The notes beneath the pieces were generated by a model. It did not search any database. It was not told where the DNA came from and saw only the letters and a list, made by a program, of their open reading frames with translations. DNA of 64,000 nt, from NCBI GenBank assembly GCA_030762175.1, contig CM060831.1, forward strand, positions 136,088,001 through 136,152,000, given 5' to 3'. Source of the stretch: Metallyticus violacea (lineage: Eukaryota; Arthropoda; Insecta; Mantodea; Metallyticidae). Shown in pieces: positions 22,563 to 34,029 of the stretch (position 1 is the first letter of the stretch; each line of letters begins with the position of its first letter). A program made the position numbers and the translations under genes.

Positions 22563-24025
22563 AGTGCAAAAAGTGTTGATTTAAATCCTGATTGGATCTA
22601 GCTGCCAGGCCGAGGTTTAAGGCACTTTCCTGCATCCTGGAAAGGCAAAGTCAGTTATCTTTAAATGTCTGGTTGGAAAACAGTAAACATTAAACTGAAT
22701 ACAAAACAAACAACGAATTAGGTGCATATTTTTCTTACATCGACAGAAAATTCTTGGGTGTTATGAATAGAATTTGCATTACTTCACCTCAAAATTGTTG
22801 AATATACGTCTAATGGATGCAAAAACAAATTTTCTATTTTCAGCTGATCCAGTAATAATTCCAGAACAAGAAAAGAAATGTACATGTAAGTTTCTCTACC
22901 TGTTTTTCATATCTTCGTCATCTGCAGGAATTACGTCAAAGCCCTCTACCGGATCCTCTAATTAGGAGATTTTGTGGCAATGTTGTCAGTGCTATGCACG
23001 ACCACCGACAATACAGGAGAAAAAAATAGGATAGCAAAAAGTACATTAAATTCCATTTTATTTACTGGATTCAATACACTGCAACGAACATGATGCCAAA
23101 ATCGGTTCCTATTTGCTATTTCAAACTTTATTATTTGATAAAATATGGAATGACATGTTGAATATTTGCTGTTGTAATATATCTCATTGCGCTAAATGAT
23201 ATTCATCGCAAACAGCAAGTTTTGCTTAGTTACCTTCGCTTTACTATTAAATAATCACATTAGTACAAAGGCGTTGCGGACAAGCTACAAATGTGACGTA
23301 AAATACTAAAAAAGTACTTTTGTGATGCAAAATGACTACTAAATTATTTGCTATAAACACTTGTCAACCCAGCGAAGAATCTCATTGTTCAGTGTGTACC
23401 CCCCGTCGCGTTGTCAGCTTGCACCTTTCATGCATACAATACCCCATTGTCAGGCACGTTACGTCTTTGCTACGCGCCTAGTGACAGAGGACTTTGTCGA
23501 CGAGATAAACAAGGAATACGTTTTACAACCTTGTCTTATCTCCTTTTTGTAATTTGTACGTTTTTCGGCTCCATCTAAGCGACGACGTCTGTGGTGCTTT
23601 TTTATGTTATGCTCTTTAAGGCTATGTTCAACACCCTCAGTTTACACTGTTAGCGTTAGAAAGCATGAACTTATCACAGAATGGATTTTAAGATGCAAAA
23701 TTATGGTTTAAAATGGGAAAGAAAGATTCTGAAAATTTATACAAAAAGCTACAAAAAAGTGTTATTAAAATGTCTTTATTCAGGTTAAATCAGTTACATT
23801 AATATTCTTTATTCAACGCTGTAGTAAATAACATAAAGTAATCAATATTTATAAAGTAAACACAGCATTACTGGGTTTCAATCAATGTGTTACACTAGAG
23901 TGCGCACAACATTTCTATGTTTTCGAATGTAAGTTGGCGCTTTGAGCTCAGTTATATATAGAGAAACTTCGTTCAAGGCCTTACGGTCGTACATGCTAAT
24001 ATCGTCCTTGTAACAATCAAAATAG
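22563..24025. other. Mostly unassigned; contains one candidate microexon
   Basis: No coding region was recognised beyond the possible microexon at 22844-22885. A 63-codon frame at 23361-23552 was not identified. Confidence 0.45.
22844..22885 (+). other. Candidate 42-nt microexon
   Basis: A pyrimidine-rich tract and acceptor TTTCTATTTTCAG end at 22843. The 42-nt candidate exon ends at ACAT and is followed by the strong donor GTAAGT at 22886. In one phase (two bases, 13 codons, one base) it encodes DPVIIPEQEKKCT with no stop. The other two phases contain stops. Length is a multiple of three, as expected for a skippable microexon. There is no neighbouring exon or homology to support it, so it may be chance. 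Confidence 0.3.
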
Positions 24026-24029
24026 TCAT

Positions 24030-24147
24030 ATATACATACATACATACCTACATACATACATACATACATACACACACATACATACATACATACATACATA
24101 CATACATACATACATACATACATACATACATACATACATACATACAA
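24030..24147. repeat. (CATA)n tetranucleotide array at a LINE 3' end
   Basis: A CATA/TATG array with small interruptions. On the minus strand it begins just after the 3' UTR of the LINE at 24150-25460. Confidence 0.95.
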
Positions 24148-24713
24148 ACTCATCAATATACTTACACCACACGTTTTATATGAGTAATTTTATATACAGA
24201 TACCTTAACATGAATAGAACACTTACTCTTAAACCCCCTTCCATTTACTCACACACCTCTCCAACTCCCCCCTCTTCATTATGGCCATTAACTTCTTTGT
24301 CTCGTCTTTTCTAGAAATATTCCCAAATTGTTAAGAGTATCTTGCATGCACCAGCACTCCCCGGCACATGTTCAAATTTCTGTTGGAAATAAAAAAATGC
24401 GGTGATAAATACTCATTTCTTAAAATCTCCGTTTCCCTGCATTCTGCCAAAATATGCCTCCAGGTATCGCTTTCTCCGCACAATGGGTTTATTCTTTCCC
24501 CGAGACCATTAACTGTTTTGTTTTCTTTCCAAGCCCCCAATCTGAACCATGCGAGACCACTTCTTTCTTCTCTACCACAGACATCTAGATAATCCCTCCT
24601 CACACAGGACGTATTTGAGCCTGCAGGATAAGCGACACCTTTTCTGCGCATTGAGACTCAGTATTTTGCCTATCTATATATGGTAAACGCCTGTTAATAC
24701 TTTGGTTAATATC

Positions 24714-25015
24714 CTCTCCCCTTAACAACCGCCACGGATGACCGAGGTCGTTAAGACGCGGACTCGTGAGCGGGCGATCTGGAGTTCCAATCCCGCCAGC
24801 ACCGTCCTCCCTGACTGAGGTTTTTCCCAGGTTTTCCTCAGTCCTCATAAATGGCAAATACCTGGGAGATATTCTAAACTTAGGCCTGGAACATTTCCTT
24901 CCTTAAAATATCTTTACCAGTTTATCATTTCATCTCATGTATCATCAGTGTCCACCGTCTGTGATGCCTCAATAGTAAAAACGGGTGTTAAACACTATTG
25001 TACTCTCCCCTTAAC
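24714..25015 (+). mobile_element. SINE-A copy with perfect 13-bp target duplication
   Basis: Full-length copy from ACCGCCACGGATGACCGAGG to CGGGTGTTAAACACTATTG. CTCTCCCCTTAAC occurs at 24714-24726 and again at 25003-25015, an exact 13-bp duplication within the LINE ORF2 sequence. Confidence 0.95.
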
Positions 25016-25117
25016 CAATTTTGTGTAAGCTATTCCTTATTTTTGATGCCCATCCCGTATTCCATCCTTCGCTTATTTGCTCCCTTAGACAGACTGCTTG
25101 ATCCCCCGTACTATTCT

Positions 25118-25398
25118 TAACCAGCACTTTATTTTTTTTTATTTGATTTATTTATGGACGCTCTTTAGCATCTCAGGTCATCAACATCCCATTCAACTCA
25201 GGGCGTGAAACGGCCGACAAATTTGGCTCAGAGACCTTTCTTTCAGGCTTGAGGTTTTTTTTCGTGCCGTAAATGTACGACACGGGACCCACGGCTTAAC
25301 TTCCCTTCCGAAGTAACCAATACTTAGGATTTTTACGTTCTTGGGTGTAGGAGGCAAGTATGGTAACCACTACACCACCAGGACCGACTAACCAGCAC
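25118..25398 (-). mobile_element. SINE-B copy with 10-bp target duplication
   Basis: Minus-strand family member with a T-rich left end (its tail) and the tRNA head at 25330-25388, carrying an internal deletion around the B-box. TAACCAGCAC at 25118-25127 and 25389-25398 is the duplicated target in the LINE. Confidence 0.9.
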
Positions 25399-25689
25399 TG
25401 TAACTAAACTACATATGTATACGAAATGTGACTTTTAACACCTTGCAGGTAAATAACGAAGCAAATAAAGAAATTAATTTCATTGAAGTGCTATAAAACA
25501 GAAGAGCGCCGCGTTGAAATTAAAACAGCAGGCAATCTGCTGATGAATTAAGAAGGGGCTCCAAAAAGGGGGTCACTTCCTTACCTTTCAACAAGAATCC
25601 TACGTTATTTATCCTATGCAACCATAATTTCTCAGACTGACTCACAAAAGCTGTTCAACAAAGAACGATGGTTATTTTGACAATATACT

Positions 25690-26560
25690 TTACTCATAAT
25701 TACTTTCATAATTTTTATTATCTTTATCAAAGTAGTATCCCTTGTATGTAATGTATCTGTCCCAGCGTTTCTGCCAGTCTTCAAAAACATTCTAGAAATA
25801 ATTCTTTGACAGATCCTCTAGAATTGCCTCCTCAGCCTGTACCACTGCTTCTGATTATGGAAAATGCATCAATTTGGGGAAAAAAGGGGCCAAATCTGGA
25901 CTATAGGAAGGATGAGGTTCACATTTCACATATATTTGTATAATTTATTGAGTAACAAAATTTGCGATGTGCGGCTGTGCACTATCATGGCGTGTCATCC
26001 AATTTATTGCATGTAAATGGCCTTGCAGAGTTTTCAGGGCATTTCTGTAGTATTGCTCAGTTACAGTGTATGAGCAGGTAAACTACTACTTGAACATCGA
26101 AAAATGAGTTGACCAAAATTCCCCTAGCAGAAGAACCACTTTTGTGTTGATAACGGGAATTTCCTCATAGAGCTTTGCTATTTGCTGTCAGGATCTAAAT
26201 GATGTAGCCAAGTTTCATAAACAGTGATTAACTTTGAAAGAATCTTCCCATTTTCCTGTAACGTCATCTTTAACTGCACTTCCCCCCCCCCCCCGGAATC
26301 AGCTGTCTTCAAATCCACAGTGCACGAACACGCTTCATTGAAAATTTGCAGTTGCCAACGTGTGTGGGTGGCCCTCGGTGAAATTTCCAGAATATCTGAA
26401 AGTATTTGCAATATTATTTGACGATCCTCTCTCACAATGACAGCAACTGGGTTAATGCTTTCTTCCATTAGTATACAAACTGAAGCAATGAGTTCGCTCT
26501 CCTTTGAATTGATTCCCTCCCCTTTTTAAACATTTTAAACCATCTTAGAGTTGTACTATA
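25690..26560 (-). pseudogene. Decayed mariner transposase, sister of the 8.3-kb copy
   Basis: The minus strand reads ESINPVAVIVREDRQIILQI and ILEISPRATHTRW (N-terminal DNA-binding half, 26470-26340), then KLITVYETWLHHLDPDSK near 26200, where the first-Asp motif DETW has become YETW. Beyond 26100 the order parallels 8260-9200. A run of 14 C at 26282-26295 lies within it. Lost Asp, stops and frameshifts show it is dead. Confidence 0.7.
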
Positions 26561-27980
26561 GGAAAGAACAAACTCTATAGGCTTCCTGTAGCATTTGGAA
26601 TCTGCAACATCACCTTACACACTTAATTCCCGCTTCACATTGCATAAATATTTATCACCAAAGTTTTTTCTCTTGTTCTTATAAAAATTTTTAATATAAT
26701 GCACGAGATCTTTAAACGAGGACAATTTGGCCTATTTGAGAGGTTCTCGATACTTTAAATCAAACAAATTTTGAATAAAAATATTAATTTTAAGTTTAAG
26801 AAAATATATATTGGCTGGTAGGTTTCAATTGTAACTATTTTGAACTCGAAAGTAAAATCCTCCATGGGACTAAGAAAATCATGTTAGAGGAAAATGTTCC
26901 TTGTGTTAGGGATACAATTTAGATAATTTAACGCATGACTCGTCGCTTTTATCGAATATTTGCATTACATAATAAACATACTGTTTGATGTTCTTGATCA
27001 AAGAGGAAACAAAATGCTACTCAATGCTGGTGTAGTTTTTGCATACATTGTAATCACAGTGAAACGACCCAGAACAGCTTGAGGACATACTACCGTTGTT
27101 TACGCAGTTAGTGGTCAGTTTTTCTGAACCGTGTGTTTACTATTCGTCAGAACTTTCATAGCCTTTGGGTGTCAGGAAGAAAGTGCAAATGTTAACATTA
27201 TAAATGACTTTGTAAATTAGAATACTTGCTTTTGCTGTGATTTGTATGTGTAACATGTAATTGGAAAAAGTTTGCCTCTTTTTCTCTAGCGGGTCATTAA
27301 TTTGTTGCTTATTGACTTCTGTTAGCCTTGTCATTTTCATAAAACTATGACAGACGACTAAAATAATTGTCTGAAAATGATCAAGTTGAGGAACATGTAA
27401 GTGTCAATATGAATGTCTCTGATTTCGAGACGTAATTGTGTAGCTTATGGACAGGGCTTCCAGAACATGTTCTTACCGCTCGCATGGGCTTTTGCGTCTC
27501 GCCAACTGGACATGCCACAGACGGCCGCATCCGACTTCGCTTCTTAAAACTGTGTAGAAAAGCTTACCTTATAGCAAATGCTTGAAATGTCCACCTCACA
27601 GGTATGGTACCAAATAAACAAATTACGATTGACACGATTTAATACTGCTTCTGATTTAATTTCACATGTTTTCTAATGTATAAGTTATAAGAATTATAGG
27701 GCTCAGAGGGCTTTCTGCCCTACCATATTCAATTTAGAACAAAAGCTTTGCGTAGTTGAACGTTTCTTAGCTCTAAATTGGTCCAGTGAGAGTGGCTATG
27801 ACAACCAGAAACCTGTATTTTATTTGGTGTGTGAAAACAAAAGATAAATAAACTAAATGATATGCCTAAAAATTTAAACTATTCATAATCTATAGATCTG
27901 CATTTTCTATTTCTTTTCTTCCAATAATGAACATGCATTTAGTTATCTTACAGTAACATGTTGCATTTTTTAAATTATTC
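26561..27980. other. No recognisable gene or element
   Basis: About 1.4 kb of AT-rich sequence. A GC-richer patch at 27440-27560 has no recognisable product. Confidence 0.5.
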
Positions 27981-28301
27981 TTTCTGCAATAGTACCGCCA
28001 CGGGTGGCCGAGGTCGTTAAGTCTCGGACTCGTGAGCGGGAGGTCTGGGTTCGAATAACGCCAGGACCGTCCTCCCTGACTTTTTCCTGGTTTTTTCCAG
28101 GTTTTTTCCAGGTTTTCCTCAATCCTCATAAATGGCAAATGCCGGGGAGGTACCCTACTTAGGCCTGGAACGATTCCTTCCATAAAAATAAATCCTTTCC
28201 CAATATATCATTTCATCTCATGTATCATCAGTGTCCATCGCCTGTGGTGCCTCTGTAGCAAAAACGGGCGTTAAACACTATTCATTCATTTCTGTAATAG
28301 T
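27981..28301 (+). mobile_element. SINE-A copy with target duplication and tandem expansion
   Basis: Full-length member starting ACCGCCACGGGTGGCCGAGG. The body segment TTTTTTCCAGG is repeated about three times at 28082-28115, a local expansion. The flanks TTTCTGCAATAGT (27981-27993) and TTTCTGTAATAGT (28289-28301) form a 13-bp duplication with one mismatch. Confidence 0.93.
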
Positions 28302-28896
28302 TGCATTGAAAATGAAATACATGACTGTGGCAAACTATTTGTATGTAAAGAAAATTCAAAACACCTTCACAAATTACATACATTTATCTAATTTTTGAAA
28401 ACTACAGAAATGTATTCGAGAATAAGCTCAGAGTATACTGTAACGCAGTAATGATATTGTAAGTATAATATACTTAGTAATAGTCACTGCTAAATACAAC
28501 GCAGCCATGTTGACAAATATTTTATTACATTACATAAGTTATTTTGAATGCAGTTTACATGTCAAATTAAGCCTTGAATACGATACAAGGTAACGCTTTT
28601 CTATCCTTGAATTATAGAACCAAATACACAACAACCAGGCATATTAACTAAATTAAAAAAAAAAATTTAAAAATGTTCTGCACATAAACATATGGCACAA
28701 CACACAGGCATCAGGCCCAAAATGATGGCTAATGCTGGCGAACCAATCACGGAGCTCGGTTGTCGGCAAATTCCGCCGCAAAGCGTGTCCATACTTGTAT
28801 AATAGAGGGTTTTAATTCCTTTATCTATGCAGAGGCATCTGTAGGAGGACGCAAATTAGCAGAGTTACTTTTGTGACATGCATACTCAGAATTCAG
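28302..28896. other. No recognisable gene or element
   Basis: AT-rich spacer. No motif seen. Confidence 0.5.
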
Positions 28897-29195
28897 TCGG
28901 TCCTAGTGGTGTAATGGTAACCATACTTGCCTCCTAAACCCAAGATCGCGGGTTCGATTCCGGCAAGGACCGATGGATTTTTTTCAGACATAAAAACCCT
29001 AAGTATGGCTTATTTCGTAAGGGAAGTAAAGCCTGGACCCCGTGTCATACATTTACGGCACGATAAAGAACCTCAAGCCTGAAAAAAGAGGCCTTTGAGC
29101 AAAATTTGTCGGCCGTTTCACGCCCTGATTTGAATGGCACGCTGATGACCTGTGATGTTAAAGACCGTCCGTAAATAACACAAATCAATCAATGA
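28897..29195 (+). mobile_element. SINE-B copy with the best-preserved tRNA head
   Basis: The head at 28898-28972 can form a perfect 7-bp acceptor stem (CGGTCCT / AGGACCG). It has an A-box-like GTGGTGTAATGG, an anticodon loop CTCCTAA reading CCT (arginine-like), and a B-box GGTTCGATTCC. The body and a CAAATCAATCAATG tail follow. The tail and downstream family body show this is a SINE head and not a working tRNA gene. Confidence 0.93.
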
Positions 29196-30000
29196 AAACC
29201 CCATTAACCCTGAAATGCCTATAACATTTATATCTTTTTGTTTCGAAAATAAATTCATTGTAAAACTGAATTTCTTACTACGTTTCCTCATAAATCATTC
29301 CAAGGAAAATGTAAAGTCCCACGAAGTAGAAGATAAAGCAGTTAAAGAAGTTGACTTAATTATATAATAAAACGTTCACTGCTAGACCTTTTCATGATCA
29401 AGTTGTAAAGATATACAAGAGTAAATATTTTAAACTACACTAATTAATAACAATTGAACGTAGAATGCTGCGTTTTATCAATCAGTAAATAAAGTATCAA
29501 TTTTACGCACTGTCGTATGGGGAACGGCTTTCAAATGTTTATTATAAACAGCCTTTCTAAGCCAAACGACACGTCAATACGTAAAGGTACTGAGGTGTAG
29601 AATCCATAATTAGCGAGACTGCTAACTAAATTTGTTTCCTCACATAAACTGTAAAATGCAAACACTTTTTGGTTTTAAATTAACTACTAGCTAGCACACA
29701 GTGTGTGTAATCACAGCAAGTCGATAATCACCAGTTTCTGTTTTGGGACTGTCTCCCGTCTACTGCTTTAATACGTACACTTGGTGAAGACCGTTGTTAG
29801 AAATTTATGTTTACCAAACCATAAATTTGCTTGACGTAACGCCTCCCATACGCAGCGTAGAGATTAAGTGTCCTTTCTCCACCCGTCTTGCACGCACCAT
29901 TTTATTTATATTGCCACCTATCCGCCGAAATTATTTGTTGGGATGTGAATGACGTAAAACGCAATAGTAACGTCACTGTAGCTTATATCAGTGGCGGCTT
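29196..30000. other. No recognisable gene or element
   Basis: AT-rich spacer of about 0.8 kb. No motif seen. Confidence 0.5.
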
Positions 30001-30034
<34 letters not shown>

Positions 30035-30046
30035 CAACAACAACAA
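30001..30046. repeat. (TAA)n(CAA)n compound microsatellite
   Basis: TAA trinucleotides pass directly into CAA trinucleotides. Confidence 0.95.
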
Positions 30047-30102
30047 TCAGCCCGAAGATCCTTACGGAGGGAAAAGGCTTCCTATAAGAGATTTTATTTT
30101 GA

Positions 30103-30354
30103 ATAGTTTTTAACGCCTGCTGAGGCACCACAGGCGGTGGACACTGATGATATATGAAATGAAATGATAAATTGGGAAAGGATTTTCTTTTTTAAAGGAA
30201 GGAAACGTTCCAGGCCTAAATTCGGGGTACCTCTCCGGCATTTGCCATTTTTGGGGACTGAGGAAAACCTGGAAAACCTCAGTCAGGGAGGAAGATCCTG
30301 GCGGGATTCGAACTTCAGACCTCCCGCTCACGACCTCGACTACCTATGGCGGTC
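30103..30354 (-). mobile_element. SINE-A copy
   Basis: Minus-strand member. The 3' end lies at the left (TTTTTAACGCCTGCTGAGG) and the body (GGAAGGAAACGTTCCAGGCC) in the middle. The head at the right (CGGGATTCGAACTTCAGACC) lacks part of the region between CACGA and CCTCG. Confidence 0.92.
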
Positions 30355-30469
30355 TACAAGAGGGTAGCTCTTATTCGCTAATACGATGAGCTAATTCGCA
30401 TTACGGTTGTGTACAGTAGTACTATCCTGTATGTTACATTTTCCTTATCAGATTTCACTCGTTTCTAAA

Positions 30470-30977
30470 TTGGCGTTCGATGGTTTTCTGTGTATTCCTG
30501 CTTCTTGCTATTCTGGAGCATTGTGGACCTGCCTGTGCCGCGAAAAGGTCTTCCCACCTCTGTCTTGACCTGCCTGTGTGTCATTTGCCCAAGAGCGTGT
30601 GGTCTTATACGTCCACCTGTCGTCCTGCATCCTCGCTATCTGGCCTCCCCATTTCTACTTCGTTGGCGGCTCTTTGATGTTATTTGGTGTGTTGTTGATG
30701 TTATTTGGGCTAATTCTTCGTTGTAAATTTTGTCCATTATTGTCATTCCATTTTACTTTGACTTATTTGTAGTGCGTTTATCTGCTTGTTTGCAGCCGAC
30801 CACGTCTGACCCCCATATAGCATTACGGGGTATTTGCAGTGCTTCGAATTTAAGCTTTTTGCTTAATTCCCTGTCGTAGAGTTCAAACTGAAGTGACCAG
30901 AACGCCTTCCGTGCTAAGAATATTCTTCTTCTTATCTCTTTTTCTGTCTTGTTCTTGAAGGAAATTAACTGCCCTGA

Positions 30978-30978
<1 letters not shown>
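30470..30978 (-). pseudogene. LINE ORF2 C-terminal region (family L-b)
   Basis: The minus strand reads ISFKNKTEKEIRRRIFLARK then AFWSLQFELYDRELSKKLKF near 30900-30830, a NAIWGS-type segment in place of the family's LLYGS, and further left KWGGQIARMQDDRWTYKTT near 30640, followed by GRPFRGTGRS. This order matches the region after the RT fingers/palm of LINE ORF2 proteins (xKWxGHxARM...RWT...). Frameshifts are present. A TA array marks its right limit. Confidence 0.75.

Positions 30979-31018
<40 letters not shown>
30979..31018. repeat. (TA)n microsatellite
   Basis: About 40 bases of TA at the right edge of the LINE fragment. Confidence 0.95.
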
Positions 31019-31019
<1 letters not shown>

Positions 31020-31334
31020 TTCGAACACTATAATATATAGTGTAGTATAGTATATAGTAGAGTTTTTCCATATGCTTGCGACTTGTACATGATGTAAATA
31101 GGTGTAGAAGAGTGATATTCAACTGGGATTCCTACGTTCTCTCAAGTAATGGCCTTTTTCCGAACAGATGCATCATATACAGTCAGTGTATGTTGTGTGA
31201 CGTATTCTAGCAGAAACACGTGATGTAGAAAGAGAATCTGTCAACATACTATTGGAGGGGGAAGAAAATGTGAGAATCATGGAAGGAACATGGAGATGCA
31301 AAGTTATACGCACATAAAAAGATTTACTAGCATT

Positions 31335-31625
31335 TCCTACCTGTACACACAATTGTAACTGGGCAATTCTACACAGATGTCCTGAAAACTCTGCAAAGAC
31401 ATATCGCACTAAAAAGCCGAATTTGCATGCAAGAAGCTGGATGCTGCTGCATATTAATGCATGTGTGCAAATCGCAAAATTGTATCAACGTGAAGTGCAT
31501 CCGTCTCTCGCCCTCTGACAATCCAGATTTATTCAATTGTGACTTTTTACTTTTCTCCATATTGAAACAACACCTTCGTGAGAGGCATTTTCGATCACCA
31601 GCGCGTGGTAAACTGCGGATGTGAT
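31335..31625 (+). pseudogene. Mariner transposase C-terminal fragment
   Basis: Plus frames give TGQFYTDVLKTLQRHI (31355-31400), a damaged second-Asp region, then SDNPDLFNCDFLLFSILKQH and LRERHFRSPARGKLRM ending at 31622. The third catalytic Asp is present in NCDFLLF, equivalent to APCDFFLF. The N-terminal half is missing. Confidence 0.55.
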
Positions 31626-31904
31626 TCTAAAGGACCTTTCGAGTAATGAGAACCAGAAGTGACAACAATGAAATTAGTACCACACACACGTTATGCATTA
31701 AGCTAACAAAGTATTGTAAAGTTAAAGTTTAGCATGAGAAATTATGCCCGTAAATATTCTTTATCGAACAATCTTCGTGAGGGCAGCAAATATCCTGCGC
31801 TCAGTAAAGCATGAAATAAATTTAAAGTTTAAATTAAAACTTCTGCATCCACAATACATTTTACAAACTGATATTATATTCACGTCTTCTGATAATTTAT
31901 GTTT

Positions 31905-32330
31905 TTATTAATATTGATTTTATTAATATTGAGTTTTATTTCACTTACATCAATATACAAAACTGTTTAACAAAATGAACACAAACAAAGGAGCAAAAAT
32001 GAAATATAACTTGTATGATCAGTGCCTTTGGCGATTCCAAAAGGCGCTGGAGGTTCCCGGTTCATCAGCAGCTACCTTCCGACTTACGACTTGAAGTGGC
32101 AGGCTGGCTTAGCAACCAGCCTGTGTACAGTTTCTGTATTTCTACCCACGTGTGGGCTTAACCATAGGGTTAAATAAACAGGTACCTCCTGGAATATCCG
32201 AGGAACCGGGCTCCGACCCAATCAAAGAACACAACACATGAATAATTTATACATTCAATAAAACATTAAATTGCATTTCATGCAACAATAAACCTTTCTC
32301 CTTTTCCAATTGAATTCAATCAGCTAAAGA
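31905..32330 (-). mobile_element. LINE 3' UTR copy (sister of 34395-34860)
   Basis: Shares a series of blocks in the same order with 34395-34860, including AAAATGAACA, AAATATAACT, GGTTCATCAGC and GCTACCT. In the second copy these blocks lie directly 3' (minus strand) of a LINE ORF2 C-terminus, so both are taken as LINE 3' UTR. Its left end carries a 15-bp unit TTTTATTAATATTGA twice, resembling the tandem-repeat tails seen in other LINE copies here. Confidence 0.5.
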
Positions 32331-32412
32331 GTTGCTTATTCCTTTGGATCTTGTACATAAACAAATAAATAAGCAAATAAACATTAAAATTAAAGTAAAC
32401 AATTTTCCTTTC

Positions 32413-32714
32413 CATGTTTGCAATATCGTCACGGGTGGCCGAGGTCGTTAGGGCGCGGACTCGTGAGCGGAAGGTCTGGGATTCGAACCCCGCCAGGACC
32501 GTTCTCCCTGACTGAGATTTTTTCCAGGTTTTCCTCAGTTCTCATAAATGGCAAGTGCCGGGGAGGTACCCTAAGCTTAGGCCTGGAACGTTTCCTTCCT
32601 GTAAAAAAATCTTTGCAAATTTATCATTTCAACTCATATATCACCAGCGTACACCGCCTGTGGTGCCTCAGTAGTAAAAACGGATGTTAAATACTATAAA
32701 AAATGTTTTCAATT
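32413..32714 (+). mobile_element. SINE-A copy, full length
   Basis: Member from GTCACGGGTGGCCGAGGTCG to CGGATGTTAAATACTATAAA. Imperfect flanking duplication ATGTTTGCAAT / ATGTTTTCAAT. Confidence 0.93.
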
Positions 32715-34025
32715 CATGTAAACTTACTTAGTACTAATAACAAACTTTTAATTTTCCCATTTGCCTACCCTGACTTTATGCAGTTGCATTCCTTCCGCAG
32801 TCCATAACAACTAACCTCATATGTTTTATACATACCAGATATAGACACATTTTAAATGTAATATAACCTAAGTATGAATTGATATTTTATATCTTCTGTT
32901 TTCGAAGTAGTTTATTATGTTTTTTATCAATGCGAATCTGGTCACCTTATACTGTAGTGACAAACACAATCAACTTAAATTTTATGTATTCCTAAGAGGG
33001 ATGATGCATTGTTAACCTTAGAGCGTTTCATGTAAAATATTAAATCTGCCGCAATACATTCTTTACAATAGCTGTATTGAAATGAAGAATTATTTCTTAT
33101 TTCCGCGAATGAACAGTATTAACGTGTAATAAATGTACAATTTAAAAAACAAGAAAATTACTCTAAAAGTGGCAAAAATAGACAGGATAATACAAAAAGG
33201 GCAAAAATAAACTCTTATAATTATATTTTATAGTCATGATATAACTTCTGTACAGTTAAATCTTTTCTGACGGTCACCGATAAGAAAAAACGTTTTGCCA
33301 TTAATCCGGGCTCAGTTTTAAGTAAATGTTTGGAGCAAAGTATAGCTAGTTATCAGGCAGTAGGTAATTGGTATTTGCATAATTCCACTTGTTGTGAGGT
33401 TCCCTTGACCAGTCGAGCGTGAACTGTATGTATGTTATAGCCTGCTGGTCCAAGCTTTTAAACTGCAATAATAACGTTACACTTTATCTGTGGGCGGACT
33501 GTCTACGTGTCAGAATGGGAGCTGGAGAACTGACCACTTCTTGACCTCGCTCCGCTTTTTCAACTCTACGTCAGCATGTCACACGTAACACGCAATATTC
33601 TTTTTTTATTTGCTGGTTAACGGACCCTGTGAAAAGTGAGAGAATTGTTCAGTTTGCTCGAGTGTTATTTATCAATATATTATCAATGTTTAAACATATT
33701 TTACAATTAAAAACATTAAATATTACTTCTGTTATAGTGCCTTAAAATTCTTAAAGGTTTTGTTGTAAGTAAAGGAAAATATATATCCAATCTTTCCATA
33801 ATGATGCAAACTTTTAGAAAGAACAAATTATCAATTTGAAACATAGAATACCTGATCGAAAACTCTTTATTCGCAGCTTATAAACAAATGTAATTTTCCG
33901 TAGATTGCACGAGATATATAAGAGTATAACTGTATAAGGGTAGGCAACCCGATCAATATGAAGGCATGCATCATGAAGGATTGTAAAAGAAACTCTACTA
34001 ATACTATGAAAATGGCTTGATGTAT
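32715..34025. other. No recognisable gene or element
   Basis: AT-rich. A 173-codon minus-strand open frame (33814-34335) without an ATG overlaps the right end of this stretch and is probably antisense to the transposon remnant at 34030-34410. Confidence 0.45.
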
Positions 34026-34029
34026 ATAA

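Larger units (their letters stand above)
24150..25460 (-). pseudogene. LINE family L-a: ORF2 C-terminus and 3' UTR, split by two SINEs
   Basis: The minus strand from right to left reads VLVKNSTGDQAVCLREQISE and GWNTGWASKIRNSLHKIG (25115-25015). A SINE-A follows, then EDINQSINRRLPYIDRQNTE (24720-24665), then YLDVCGREERSGLAWFRLG and NPLCGESDTWRHILAEC (24600-24440). Beyond lies a 3' UTR with AAGTGTTCTATTCATG, ending at the CATA array. The zinc-knuckle-like motif lacks the first Cys (Asn instead), as in the copy at 14454. A SINE-B interrupts it at 25128-25388. Premature stops make it inactive. Confidence 0.8.

Noticed and set aside
23890..24156. Cys/Met/Tyr/Val-rich 88-codon frame as a protein
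   Set aside because: It is simply the translation of the CATA microsatellite.
28898..28972. Functional tRNA-Arg gene
   Set aside because: The acceptor stem is good, but the sequence continues directly into the SINE-B body shared by nine other copies, and other parts of the cloverleaf are imperfect.
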